From Gordoniibacillus chartarius (lineage in GTDB: Bacteria; Bacillota; Bacilli; Paenibacillales; NBRC-103111): 64,000 nucleotides of DNA. The notes under the pieces are model-generated. The model saw nothing but the letters and a program-made list of their open reading frames with translations. It was not told the DNA's origin and did no database searches. This document shows positions 15,646-24,897 of the stretch, in pieces. Both the position numbers and the translations under genes were made by a program. Numbering within the stretch: position 1 is the stretch's first letter; every line of letters starts with the position of its first letter. The stretch spans positions 1-64,000 of the forward strand of contig NZ_JBHLWN010000020.1 of NCBI RefSeq assembly GCF_042432825.1, read 5' to 3'.

Positions 15646-17643
15646 CTATTTCACTTGAAACAAAGCCGTCAGTTGCTCCAATTCGGCCATCATGTCATTC
15701 AGCGCTTGGGTCGAAGCCACCATATCGTCCATCAACGCAATTTGTTTGTCGGAATGCTCCGCTACCAGCTGCGAATTCGCCGCCGAAGTCTGTGCGATAT
15801 GGACCATTTGTCCCATCGAGGCCGAAACCTCCTCCGTACCGGCGGATAGTTGCTGGGTCGCGGCGGAAATTTCCTGCACCTGCTCGGAAACTTGCATAAT
15901 CGAGCTGCGAATCGCGGAAAAAGTATGACCGATCTGCTGCATATGCACAATACCATGTTCAATCTCTTGCTTATTTTGACTTATCGATTGTGTCGCGCTA
16001 ACCGACGAACTCTGAATTTGCCGGACCAGGTCGGACACGCTGTTGACGGACTGCTTCGTCTGCTCCGCCAATTTTTTCACTTCGCCGGCCACGACGGCAA
16101 AGCCTCTGCCGGATTCTCCGGCTCTTGCAGCTTCAATGGAGGCATTCAGCGACAGCAGCGCCGTTTGATTGGAAATATTCGAAATCAGTCCGATAATGTT
16201 GCCGATCTCCATGGCATGTGCGTTGAGCTCATGGATAACCTGGTAAGCGGCATTCGCCGTGTCATTGATAATACTCATTTGGCCGATGGCCTTCTGAATA
16301 TCGTTGTTGCCGTTCTCCACCCGGCCATATACGCCTGCCGCTTGATCGGACACCGTACCGGAGGACTCGGCAATTTTTTGGATGCCGCTGGACATTTCCT
16401 CCATCGCTCTGGCCGACTGCTCGGCACCGGCGAATTGAACGCTCGTTCCTTCGGCGATCTCCCGGATGGAGCTGCCGATTTGTTGAACCGATTCGGACGA
16501 CAACCCCGTCGTTACGGTAAATTTGTCGGTGGCAGCGGCAACGCTTCGGATCGACGAATGGATCTTCGCAACAATCCCCGAGAAGGAATCGAGCATCGTA
16601 TTCATGCTGCCGATTAATTGGCCCATTTCGTCGTGCGACTTAACGGGGAGCCGTTCCGTCAAATTTCCGGCAGCAACCTTCTTCATGAAGGAGGATAGCG
16701 TCAGCACCATGGCCGAAATATACCTGGAAACGATAAGGGCAAAGATCAAGGTTAAGAGAACAACCGCCCCCATGACAGAAACGGATATTTTCCTCGTTAG
16801 ATTCACGTGGGCAAGCACTTCGGCTTCCGGTACGGCCACTACGAGCTTCCAATTCGTATTCGGTATAGTCCCGAAGTAATTGATCATTCTTACACCGGCG
16901 TCGTCCGTATACGTGAATGTTCCCGATTCGTGATTGAGCACGTAGTCTTGGAATTTTTGCGCATCTTCGCCCTTGGAGAACTCCTCCAGCTTTTTCCCGA
17001 TCCGGCCGGTGTCGGGATGCGTATAATACTCGCCTATACCGGATAACAGATAGCCGTAGCCGGTTTCAGCGATTTTGATGCGATTGGTGACCGCTGTGAA
17101 AGCTTCCGGCGACACGGTGCTGACGATGACTCCGACCAAATTGCCGGCATCGTCCAGTACGGGAACATCGATCGGAAAGATGTACTGGTTCGACACTTTG
17201 CTGAGCAGCATATCGCCGACGACCGTTTTTTTCGTTGATTTCGCCTTCAGAAAGTGGTCTCGGTCGCTAACATTAATCGGTACGCCCGAAATATCGACTC
17301 CGACGCCTTCGGGATTTATGAAATTATAGTTTTGGATATCGGCGTCGCTTTCCTTTAATGCCTTCAGCAGCGGAAGAATGTGTTTCGGGTCACCTTTCTT
17401 GAACTCGGGATGACTTTTCAACAAAGTCTCTGTTCTTGCCGCTTTGGCTTGAATCCACTGGTTCAATTGGGCCATATAAATATTTGTAAGGTCTTCTTGA
17501 ATGTTCTCATTCTCCGTACGAGCCGAATTGCTGAAATAGGATACGGAGAAAAACGTGGTAGCCAGCAATGGAACGATGGAAATGATGAGAAGCAGCAGAG
17601 TCAGTTTGAAGCGGATCGAAATGTCCTTCCATTTGAATCTCAT
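15646..17643 (-). CDS. Methyl-accepting chemotaxis protein with extracellular Cache sensor
   Basis: A 665-residue transmembrane chemoreceptor. It has helix 1 (about 13-36), a double-Cache-like extracellular domain (about 37-275, with NYNFINPEGVGVDISG and NTNWKLVVAVPEAEV), helix 2 (about 288-308) and a HAMP domain (to about 362). The cytoplasmic signalling domain has its hairpin tip at ISNQTALLSLNASIEAARAGE with GRGFAVVAGEVKKLAEQT. The ligand is not apparent. It is a single-gene unit with its own terminator; the start follows AAGGGAG. It is unlinked to che genes in this window. Confidence 0.93.
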   Translation of the reverse strand: MRFKWKDISIRFKLTLLLLIISIVPLLATTFFSVSYFSNSARTENENIQEDLTNIYMAQLNQWIQAKAARTETLLKSHPEFKKGDPKHILPLLKALKESDADIQNYNFINPEGVGVDISGVPINVSDRDHFLKAKSTKKTVVGDMLLSKVSNQYIFPIDVPVLDDAGNLVGVIVSTVSPEAFTAVTNRIKIAETGYGYLLSGIGEYYTHPDTGRIGKKLEEFSKGEDAQKFQDYVLNHESGTFTYTDDAGVRMINYFGTIPNTNWKLVVAVPEAEVLAHVNLTRKISVSVMGAVVLLTLIFALIVSRYISAMVLTLSSFMKKVAAGNLTERLPVKSHDEMGQLIGSMNTMLDSFSGIVAKIHSSIRSVAAATDKFTVTTGLSSESVQQIGSSIREIAEGTSVQFAGAEQSARAMEEMSSGIQKIAESSGTVSDQAAGVYGRVENGNNDIQKAIGQMSIINDTANAAYQVIHELNAHAMEIGNIIGLISNISNQTALLSLNASIEAARAGESGRGFAVVAGEVKKLAEQTKQSVNSVSDLVRQIQSSSVSATQSISQNKQEIEHGIVHMQQIGHTFSAIRSSIMQVSEQVQEISAATQQLSAGTEEVSASMGQMVHIAQTSAANSQLVAEHSDKQIALMDDMVASTQALNDMMAELEQLTALFQVK

Positions 17644-17783
17644 AGCCAGGTCTCCCTTGAACAGTAATGTTGTCGCATGAATCGATACGTTTTGACAAAT
17701 CTCGCCATATTGATATCGGTACTTTAAGATGAATTTGTTAGGTTTTTATTAGGATTTTGTCGCATATATTTGATAAAAATAAA

Positions 17784-17824
17784 AGACAAGGCCGATGCCG
17801 CCAACGGGCGGCCGCTCCTTGTCT
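17784..17824 (-). terminator. Intrinsic terminator of the GH115/AraC unit
   Basis: On the minus strand AGACAAGG pairs with CCTTGTCT, with an inner GGCCGCC/GGCGGC stem, followed by TTTATTTT. Confidence 0.8.
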
Positions 17825-17859
17825 CTTTATTTCCGCGGCTATCCAGCCGCTTAACTTAG

Positions 17860-19956
17860 TTATATCGCGCCGGTCTCCTGAAAATGCCTCTTCAGCCTAA
17901 TCGCCAGCTCGTCGTCGGAAAGCGGGTTGCGGTGCGTGTTCTCCAAATAAATGTACTTCTCGGTTTCCGGCATCAGGTATTCCTTATACCACAGGAAGAA
18001 GTCGGGACTGTCGCCGTGCATGCGCAGGAAGCGTCTGAGCGTGTCCACATTGTACACGGTACTCTCGATATTCGTAAGCCAATCCGCGCGATAGAAGCGG
18101 TCCCACTTGCCATGCTCCGCATCCCTCAGTACGTCTAGGCCTTTCCGGTAGCACCACAACGATTCGGAGGCGAAGACGAACGCCTGCGGGTAACGCTCTT
18201 CGCGATATTCCCCGTAAGCGCGGCAGAGCCAGTAAAAGCCCTCGCAGCCGGACAAATGCAGGGCGCCGTGGAACCTCAGATGATCCGCCGCCCGCCGGGC
18301 GTCGTCCGTGCCGAGCTTTGCCGCCACAACCTCGTCGCACCGCTGCAGCCATGCCTCCCACTTCCGCATGCCCTGCCCCAGCCGCTCCTCGAAGCCCTTC
18401 ACTTGTTCCTGGAAAGGAACGTCGCCTACGGCCCAGAACAGCCTTTCGAGCGGCTGATCGCCTTTCCCCTGCAGCCAGTGGCCGATGATTTTCCGGGCCG
18501 GATGGTGATAATACTCGTCGCCGGCCAAATCGTCGGCGTTAGGCCCGTACGGAATCGCCGCTTCCGAATAGCTGCGGTACAGCTCCTCCAGCTCAGCATG
18601 ATGCGCCCCATAATAGCCGCTCACGAACTCGCTCAAGTGCTGGTCCGCGTCGATATGGCCGGCGCTCCACAGCTCCCGAATGATATCCAGCTGGTACACA
18701 TGGGGCCTGATGTTGCCGCAGTTGACCAGCAAGTATTCATCCGCTCTGGCCGCAAACGCCGATTCGATCTCCTGCTTCAGAAAAGCCGCCGGCCCCGGGA
18801 ACATCGTCAGGTGATTCGAAGCCTGCAAATCGTGGAACGTGACGTGATAGTACACGCCATGCTTACCGCCGTCCCTTTCCGCCGGAAGCGCCGGTACCCG
18901 GAGATTGAGATTGCCGTGTCTGCGGGACACCATCCTGCCGTAGCCGTTATCGGCCCACACCTTGATCACGTCGTCCGGCAGGTCCACATAACCGCCCTTG
19001 TACAATTCGGATATTTCGCCATAAAGAGCCGCACAGTACACCGGATTGTCCACAGCGCTCGCGATCATGTCGTACTGCTTCCGGATGACCTTGCTGATCA
19101 TTGCCCCGCGCTTCTCCGGCGTGTCGAAGGAAGGGTCGTCAATCCAGAACGGCTTGTCTCCTTGGCCGCGGAACGACAATACCCAAACGACCTTCATCTC
19201 CTTCTGCTCTTCGATTGCCTCCCGCCACAAGCTTTCGAACAGCTCGGGCTCCTCGTGATAGCTTGGTTTTCTCCCCGGGAAGGCGCGCAGGAACATCTCG
19301 GCGCCCAGCGGCTCGGCATGGTGATGCGTGACCCACAGGCCCATCTCGGCGGCGAGCTTGTAATGGATGCCGTCGCGCGGCAGGTCCGTACCCGGAATGA
19401 CCATATTGCCGCCGCAGCGCAGCAGCGCTTCGAACACCGGCTCCCACACTTCCCGTGATGGCGGATACGGCTCCTTCCAGCCGATCAAGCACACCTCGTC
19501 GTTAACGAACCACCCGCGGTAACGGACCTTCGGTGCCGGAGCGTCGTAATTTTCGCAAGGAATATCGATTTCGGAACGCGCAGCGATCGCTTGATCCGCC
19601 CAAAACCAAAACGGCTGAATGCCCAAAGCCTTTCTGCTGAATTCCAAAATCCCGTAAACGAGCCCCAGCTCATCCCGGCCCACAATATCCATACGGAGTG
19701 ACGTTCCATCGGAGGGGAACCGAAAGCCGAACGCCTCGGGCCGCTGCGGAATGTCGTCTTGCTCATTCGCATAGCGGATATGAAGCTCCGCCGCTTGCTG
19801 ACCGCCCGCAACAAGCTCGGGAGCCGTGCCTAACACCGCTTCGAGATCCCGGACCAGCATCCGGACGGCGTGCTCAACCGGCGAAGTCAGCGCCTCCGGA
19901 ATGCGAACGCGCACCTGCCCCTTTATTTTTAGAACACCGTTACCACTGCGATTCAC
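17860..19956 (-). CDS. GH115-like glycoside hydrolase (alpha-glucuronidase family)
   Basis: GH115 enzymes remove 4-O-methyl-glucuronic acid from glucuronoxylan or related polymers. The 698 residues begin with a small alpha/beta domain (about 1-125, ending LGIQPFWFWADQAI), then a barrel-like domain. That domain carries VVWVLSFRGQGDKPFWIDDP, YGEISELYKGGYVDLPDDVIKVWADNGYG and HLTMFPGP, all typical of this family. It is shorter than the usual 800-1000 residues. No signal peptide is seen, so it acts on imported oligosaccharides. The GTG start follows AGGAAGG at a spacing of about ten. It is the last gene of the unit esterase - binding protein - AraC - GH115. Confidence 0.8.
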   Translation of the reverse strand: MNRSGNGVLKIKGQVRVRIPEALTSPVEHAVRMLVRDLEAVLGTAPELVAGGQQAAELHIRYANEQDDIPQRPEAFGFRFPSDGTSLRMDIVGRDELGLVYGILEFSRKALGIQPFWFWADQAIAARSEIDIPCENYDAPAPKVRYRGWFVNDEVCLIGWKEPYPPSREVWEPVFEALLRCGGNMVIPGTDLPRDGIHYKLAAEMGLWVTHHHAEPLGAEMFLRAFPGRKPSYHEEPELFESLWREAIEEQKEMKVVWVLSFRGQGDKPFWIDDPSFDTPEKRGAMISKVIRKQYDMIASAVDNPVYCAALYGEISELYKGGYVDLPDDVIKVWADNGYGRMVSRRHGNLNLRVPALPAERDGGKHGVYYHVTFHDLQASNHLTMFPGPAAFLKQEIESAFAARADEYLLVNCGNIRPHVYQLDIIRELWSAGHIDADQHLSEFVSGYYGAHHAELEELYRSYSEAAIPYGPNADDLAGDEYYHHPARKIIGHWLQGKGDQPLERLFWAVGDVPFQEQVKGFEERLGQGMRKWEAWLQRCDEVVAAKLGTDDARRAADHLRFHGALHLSGCEGFYWLCRAYGEYREERYPQAFVFASESLWCYRKGLDVLRDAEHGKWDRFYRADWLTNIESTVYNVDTLRRFLRMHGDSPDFFLWYKEYLMPETEKYIYLENTHRNPLSDDELAIRLKRHFQETGAI

Positions 19957-19980
19957 CTGTCATCATCCTTCCTCAACGAT

Positions 19981-22209
19981 CTATCTGGAATCTCCGTGCT
20001 TCATCTGACTTTCCCGATATTGTCCCGGAGAGACGCCTACGATTTTCTTAAATACCCGGATGAACGAAGTCGTGTTCGCATAGCCGATAATTTCCGATAT
20101 CGTCTGCACCGAAGCATCCGATTCGCGCAGCATTTTTTTCGCATAGTCCATTTTTAACCCGATGAGAAAATCGCTGAAGTTCTCGCCGGTGCTTTCCTTG
20201 AACAGCTGGCTTAAATATTTGGGTCCGATTTGAAACCGGTCGCTCAGCAGGGTAAGAGAGAGGCTGGGATCCATGAAATGTTCCGTCACATAGTTACGAA
20301 TGTCCCGAATCAGCGCATGATGACGGCGGCTCTGCGCAAGCTCTCCGACCTGCCCGGCAAGCGGCTCCAAGGCGGTGAGGAAGCACGCCTCCAGCTCCTG
20401 CAGAGTATCCGACTGCTCTAGAGCGAGGAGCAGGCCCGACTTCGCCTCCAGCAGCCGCTCTTTAGCCGCTTCAGGCAGCGCACCGTCCAGCTCGTACTCG
20501 AGATGGAACACCAAGTAATGAAGCAGACGGTTGACATCGTCCTTGCGGAGGCGCTGTACGGCCATCTCGCCGAACAGCCGCTTCAGCTCGTCGGGCCATT
20601 CGGGCTCGGACATCCGGAGCTTGCGAACGATCGTGCGGATGCTTTCCAGGTAGGCGAACCATTCGCCGTCCGGCTTCCCTATCACTTCAACCGAGTCGAT
20701 AATTTGATTCGCACCCAGCGTAACCTTGCGGCTGACGGCCGCCGAAGCGTCGTCGAACGAACGGGCGATCGCCGGCTCTTGGTGAGCGGGCGAACCGATG
20801 CCGATCGTAACCGTAAAATCCAGATGCTGCTCCACCCACACTCTCACTTGCTCCGCAAGCTGCAGCATTTGATGCTCCAGAGCTTCGCCGTCATCCGAGA
20901 TGAGCAGGACGACAAGCTGATGCTTGAAGATCCACTCCGTCACGATCCTTTGGCCGTTCTGCTCGGAGATTTCGACGGCAACGCTGCTGACGATAAATTT
21001 GAACAGCGATTGATCACCCGGGCTGTACTTGAGACCGAACTGCACGTAGTGATCGATCTCCAATAGCGCTACGATAAAGTGGCCGGCCGCCAGCCCGAAG
21101 TGATGCCATTCCTGCTCCCACGCAGCCCGGTCGTCTTCGTACTCCCCTTTTAGCAAAATTTGCAAAAACTGCTGTCTGCGGATCACCAGGTGCTCCTGCT
21201 GTTTTTCCTGGAAAGCCATATTATTCGTAATCAACCGCTCGATCGCATGATCGATGAAGGCGAATTCGTTGCGGTTCTCCCCCGGCTCGGCGGGCTTGAT
21301 GGCGGAGGAGAACCGATCGATCCGATGCAAAATCGCCTCAATCGGCTTATAGCTCCTGCGGGTCACGTAGAAGGTAGAGCCGATCGCGAAGACAATGGCC
21401 CCCAGCGCCAGCAAAATCCATACCGTACTTCCGTGAAGCAGAAAATCAAACAGCTTGCCGCCCTTAATGCTCATGCGGTATTTCCAGCCCGTGTAGTCCG
21501 AAACGACCTCCGCATTCAGTGTGCTGCTGGACGATGCTGCGCCGCTTTCGCCGAAGAACGGCTTTCCCTGGGCGTCGAACAGCTGCGCCTCCGTAATATT
21601 TTGGTCAATCATTTGATGAATATAGGAATCGAGCGACGACACCTTGATATTAATCATTAAGTAGCCTAAGCTTCCGGAATCGCGCGGGATCTTCAGCCCC
21701 AGCGACGTGACGCTCACCGATGCGGCGCCGTTCTCCTTAAGCCGAGGCGGCGACCAAACGCCGCTCAGTATGCTTTCCATCGAGCTGCGGACGTAGCTGC
21801 GGTCGGGAAATTGTTCGATCGGGCGAATCTCGCTTTGATCGAGCACCTTGCCGTCCCGGGCCCGGTACAAGTAAACGGAATCGATGAGCCCGTATCGAAC
21901 GATGAGCGTGCTTAGCAGATTGGAAACATCGTACTCCCGGGCCCGGTCCGAAGGTCCGACAAGAAACTGCTGCAGCTCCTCGCTCGTTTCGCCCATTTTC
22001 TGCGCGTCGAACGCAATCCCCTTCAGCGAGCTGTCCACCATGTTCGCAATGAATGCGGCCGTCAGCCGGTTCGCCTGACTCGCATTGCGGACATTTATTT
22101 CGTTAATAACGGATATGAAAATAAACACCAGCATACTAACCGTAACAAACAGTATGGGAAGGTACGACAGCAGCATCCTCTTGATGTAATTGTTGTTACC
22201 GATCCTCAT
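19981..22209 (-). CDS. Membrane-anchored AraC-family regulator
   Basis: Regulator of the adjacent sugar-uptake genes, of the large two-helix AraC type frequent in Paenibacillus. Helix 1 is at about residues 9-37, then a Cache-like extracellular domain to about 255, helix 2 (VWILLALGAIVFAIGSTFYV, about 260-282) and a cytoplasmic linker. The C-terminal AraC domain reads SLSLTLLSDRFQIGPKYLSQLF, then VQTISEIIGYANTTSFIRVFKKIVGVSPGQYR. I use the ATG at 22209; a GTG lies three codons upstream. The extracellular domain probably interacts with the binding protein encoded just before it, which is inference. Confidence 0.9.
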   Translation of the reverse strand: MRIGNNNYIKRMLLSYLPILFVTVSMLVFIFISVINEINVRNASQANRLTAAFIANMVDSSLKGIAFDAQKMGETSEELQQFLVGPSDRAREYDVSNLLSTLIVRYGLIDSVYLYRARDGKVLDQSEIRPIEQFPDRSYVRSSMESILSGVWSPPRLKENGAASVSVTSLGLKIPRDSGSLGYLMINIKVSSLDSYIHQMIDQNITEAQLFDAQGKPFFGESGAASSSSTLNAEVVSDYTGWKYRMSIKGGKLFDFLLHGSTVWILLALGAIVFAIGSTFYVTRRSYKPIEAILHRIDRFSSAIKPAEPGENRNEFAFIDHAIERLITNNMAFQEKQQEHLVIRRQQFLQILLKGEYEDDRAAWEQEWHHFGLAAGHFIVALLEIDHYVQFGLKYSPGDQSLFKFIVSSVAVEISEQNGQRIVTEWIFKHQLVVLLISDDGEALEHQMLQLAEQVRVWVEQHLDFTVTIGIGSPAHQEPAIARSFDDASAAVSRKVTLGANQIIDSVEVIGKPDGEWFAYLESIRTIVRKLRMSEPEWPDELKRLFGEMAVQRLRKDDVNRLLHYLVFHLEYELDGALPEAAKERLLEAKSGLLLALEQSDTLQELEACFLTALEPLAGQVGELAQSRRHHALIRDIRNYVTEHFMDPSLSLTLLSDRFQIGPKYLSQLFKESTGENFSDFLIGLKMDYAKKMLRESDASVQTISEIIGYANTTSFIRVFKKIVGVSPGQYRESQMKHGDSR

Positions 22210-22266
22210 CTTCCCCACCCTCTGTGCTCTTAAGCATGCGGTAACCGCCGGAAGAGGCCTGCGCCG

Positions 22267-23874
22267 TCATTCCGCCTGCCCTTTCATTGCTTTATAGGCG
22301 GCTCTGCGTTCGTCGATAACGGCTTGACCGCCCAGCTTCAAATATTCCCGGGTTAGCGTATCAAACGTAGTGCTGAAATCTTCCGGCTTGGCCAAAATAC
22401 TCTTCACGATCGCTTCCTGTGCTTTTGCCTTCAGCGTTTTGCCGAATTTGATCTCGGCATCGATCGGGCGGTCGAAGCGCGGTGCGGTGTAGCCGTCCTT
22501 TAGTCCGTTAAGGATCGTTTGCTTCGCCAGCTCTTTGTAGCTCGGGAATTGGAGAGACGCGACTTCCACATTGTTATCCCGCGAGCCGACATCTTTGCCG
22601 TTGATCACGAGCGCCAGATCGCTGTTATTGTAGAACGTGTTCCTCGCTTCGTCCGTCACGATCGCCTTCGGAATGCCGTTCTCCAGTGTATAATGCCGGC
22701 CCTCGATACCGTTCGTGAGCGTGAACAGAATATCCGGCTTCGACATCCAATCCAAATACTTTATCGCTTCGACCGCATGCTTGCTCGACTTGGGCACCAT
22801 GATATACATGCCGATCGGCTCGTACACCGCTTTCGGCGACTTGCCCTCCTCATCGGTGAACGGATCCATCGCGACGTATTCGGCACCCGGAACGTTCTTC
22901 TTCAGCGCATCGAAGACGTTGCCCGTACCCATTAGCACATGGTGAGCCGCCAGCGCGGTGAAGGCCCCGACATAACCGTTCGCCACAGCCTTCTCGAAGC
23001 TTTTGCCGTCTTTATCCAGCGCGAAGTCCGGATTGATCAAGCCTTCGGCATTCATTTGGTTCAGGAAGCGGACGCCCTCTTTGAAGCCCGGCTTCATCAC
23101 TTCCGGGACCGAGGTGCCCGGGGTCGTGGATAGTGCGTAGCGATCCTCTTCCGGCATCTTGGTAACGAACGATTGGATCAATACGAACGGGGACGTAATC
23201 GTCGTACCGTCGATCGAAGAGAAGCTGTAAGGGATCACTTTGCCGCCGGTTTGCCCCGGGTCTTTTTCCTTAAACGCTTTCATCGTTTCGTAAAATTGCT
23301 GCGTCGTCTTCGGTACCGGCAGTCCGAGCTTATCCAGCCAATCCTTGCGAATATAAGAAGACTGGGTATAGGGCAGCGGCCGCTTCGCCGGGATGGTATA
23401 CTGCTTGCCGTTGAAGACGCCGTAGGCCAAAACTTCGGGACCGAGGAACGTCTTCAGGTTCGGCCCATACTTGTCGATCAGCGGGCCGAGCTCGGTCAAG
23501 CCGCCCCCCTTGACGTAATTGTGAACCGTATTCGTGTCGTACGTAAACACAATATCGGGTGCATCGCCGGTAGACATCAGCAGGTTGAGCTTGTCCACCT
23601 CTTGATTCCGCGGCACGGCCACGAACTGCAGCTTGATGTAGTTCGGATCGCCGAAATGTTCCTGAATCCACTGCGTCCAGAAGTTATTGTCGACCGGTCC
23701 GGCGCCCGCGGGCGCATTTCCCCTATCGAACACCTCTGCCTTCAAGGTGACCGGCGCCAGACTCACGGCGCCTCCGGAGACGTCAGGAGAAGAGCTGGAG
23801 CAAGCCGCAAGCATGACGGTCAGCGCCAGTGCAGCAGCGGAAGCTCCGATCCGCTTTCTATGCTGTGTTTTCAT
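22267..23874 (-). CDS. Sugar-binding lipoprotein of an Lpl-type ABC importer (copy 2)
   Basis: Extracellular solute-binding protein of 535 residues. The lipoprotein signal ends in LAAC at about residue 25. The mature protein shows family-1-like features (NQEVDKLNLLMSTGDAPDIVFTYD, YTIPAKRPLPYTQSSYIRKDWLDKLG, FDRPIDAEIKFGKT). It is very similar over its whole length to the protein at 24898-26511, so the two arose by duplication. This copy lies in the second transcription unit without permease genes, right before the membrane AraC regulator, and could serve as its sensor partner or use the permeases of the first unit. Confidence 0.9.
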   Translation of the reverse strand: MKTQHRKRIGASAAALALTVMLAACSSSSPDVSGGAVSLAPVTLKAEVFDRGNAPAGAGPVDNNFWTQWIQEHFGDPNYIKLQFVAVPRNQEVDKLNLLMSTGDAPDIVFTYDTNTVHNYVKGGGLTELGPLIDKYGPNLKTFLGPEVLAYGVFNGKQYTIPAKRPLPYTQSSYIRKDWLDKLGLPVPKTTQQFYETMKAFKEKDPGQTGGKVIPYSFSSIDGTTITSPFVLIQSFVTKMPEEDRYALSTTPGTSVPEVMKPGFKEGVRFLNQMNAEGLINPDFALDKDGKSFEKAVANGYVGAFTALAAHHVLMGTGNVFDALKKNVPGAEYVAMDPFTDEEGKSPKAVYEPIGMYIMVPKSSKHAVEAIKYLDWMSKPDILFTLTNGIEGRHYTLENGIPKAIVTDEARNTFYNNSDLALVINGKDVGSRDNNVEVASLQFPSYKELAKQTILNGLKDGYTAPRFDRPIDAEIKFGKTLKAKAQEAIVKSILAKPEDFSTTFDTLTREYLKLGGQAVIDERRAAYKAMKGQAE

Positions 23875-23940
23875 GCTAGCCCTCCTTACCTGCTATTTCG
23901 ACTCTCTCTTCGATCAGACCTGTATAAAAATCAGAGGATT

Positions 23941-24606
23941 TCAGCCGATTTTCAGATTCAGCCTGGCGATCGCATCAGCCACCATTCGAGCGGCAGCCTC
24001 CGCACCTTGCTCGTTCAAATGCGTATTGTCTTGAACCCCCTCCGGGTAATTCGGATGCTCGCCCGGCTCCAGCCAGGTCAGCCACTCCTTCGATTTGGCT
24101 TCTCCCATTTCCTTGAAGGCGACGGCGCTGCGTCCGCATAAATCGATGAAGGGGACGTTCTCCCGGACTGCCAGCGCTTCCATCGATCGGGGATAATCGC
24201 CGTGCGTGTCGATCAGTAACCCGTCTGCGTCAAAATGTCTGCGGCAAATCGGCGAGATGAGTACGGGACACGCCCCCTTCTCTCTAGCCCCGTCAATGTA
24301 TTGCTTCAAATAAAGAGGGTACGTGCTCCAAGGACTCGTATGCCTCCCGGCATCTTCCTTGCTGTCGTTGTGTCCGAATTGAATGAACAAGCAGTCGCCC
24401 GGCTTGATCAGGTCTACAATTTCGGCCAGCCTTCCTTCGTCGATAAAGCTCTTCGAGCTTCTCCCGTTCGCGGCCTTGTTCACGATCCGAACGGATTCGG
24501 GCACAAATAAGTGAAGCTTATTGCCCCAGCCCTGCATCGGATATTTGTCAGGCGGATAGTTCGCCATCGTCGAATCTCCCGCCAAATAAATCGTTTGCCG
24601 ATTCAT
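23941..24606 (-). CDS. SGNH hydrolase, rhamnogalacturonan-acetylesterase-like
   Basis: Probably removes acetyl groups from pectic oligosaccharides. The 221 residues carry the four SGNH blocks: GDSTMANY (catalytic serine, about 10-17), the oxyanion glycine near NKAANGRSSKSF, IQFGHNDS (about 75-82) and DNTHLNEQGA with the catalytic Asp and His (about 195-204). No signal peptide is seen, so the substrate is intracellular. It is the first gene of the second transcription unit, behind a promoter region conserved with the permease operon. Confidence 0.88.
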   Translation of the reverse strand: MNRQTIYLAGDSTMANYPPDKYPMQGWGNKLHLFVPESVRIVNKAANGRSSKSFIDEGRLAEIVDLIKPGDCLFIQFGHNDSKEDAGRHTSPWSTYPLYLKQYIDGAREKGACPVLISPICRRHFDADGLLIDTHGDYPRSMEALAVRENVPFIDLCGRSAVAFKEMGEAKSKEWLTWLEPGEHPNYPEGVQDNTHLNEQGAEAAARMVADAIARLNLKIG

Positions 24607-24711
24607 TTCGCCACCCCGCTATGTAGTCGTGTTTATTCATTCCCGCAGGCAACCGGGCAGCCTTCGACCGCTCCGTTCCTGCAAAAATTCTGTAAGCGGT
24701 CCCCCGCCCAT

Positions 24712-24795
24712 ATTACCCATACTATACGTGAACTGCGGCGAACGAAACAATAGACCGTTTTCCGGATGTTAGCCGAATTCCGAATCCGTTGATAC
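24712..24795 (-). promoter_or_regulatory. Conserved promoter region of the esterase unit
   Basis: On the minus strand a block GTATCAACGGATTCGGAATT... (24773-24795) lies upstream of a TTTTCC-complement block and of ACGTATAGT followed by TGGGTAAT, containing the -10-like TATAGT. The same blocks in the same order recur at 28469-28552. The -35 is weak, as expected for activator-dependent promoters. Confidence 0.65.
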
Positions 24796-24813
24796 AACTG
24801 GCTTCACCGAACA

Positions 24814-24854
24814 AAAAACGGGAACACCCGTCATGAAGCAGCGGATGTTCCCGG
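24814..24854 (-). terminator. Intrinsic terminator of the permease/binding-protein operon
   Basis: On the minus strand CCGGGAACATCC pairs with GGGTGTTCCCG and is followed by TTTTTT. Confidence 0.85.
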
Positions 24855-24897
24855 ATTTAGCACGAAGCTGATGTGCTCTGCGATTGCGGTCTATGGA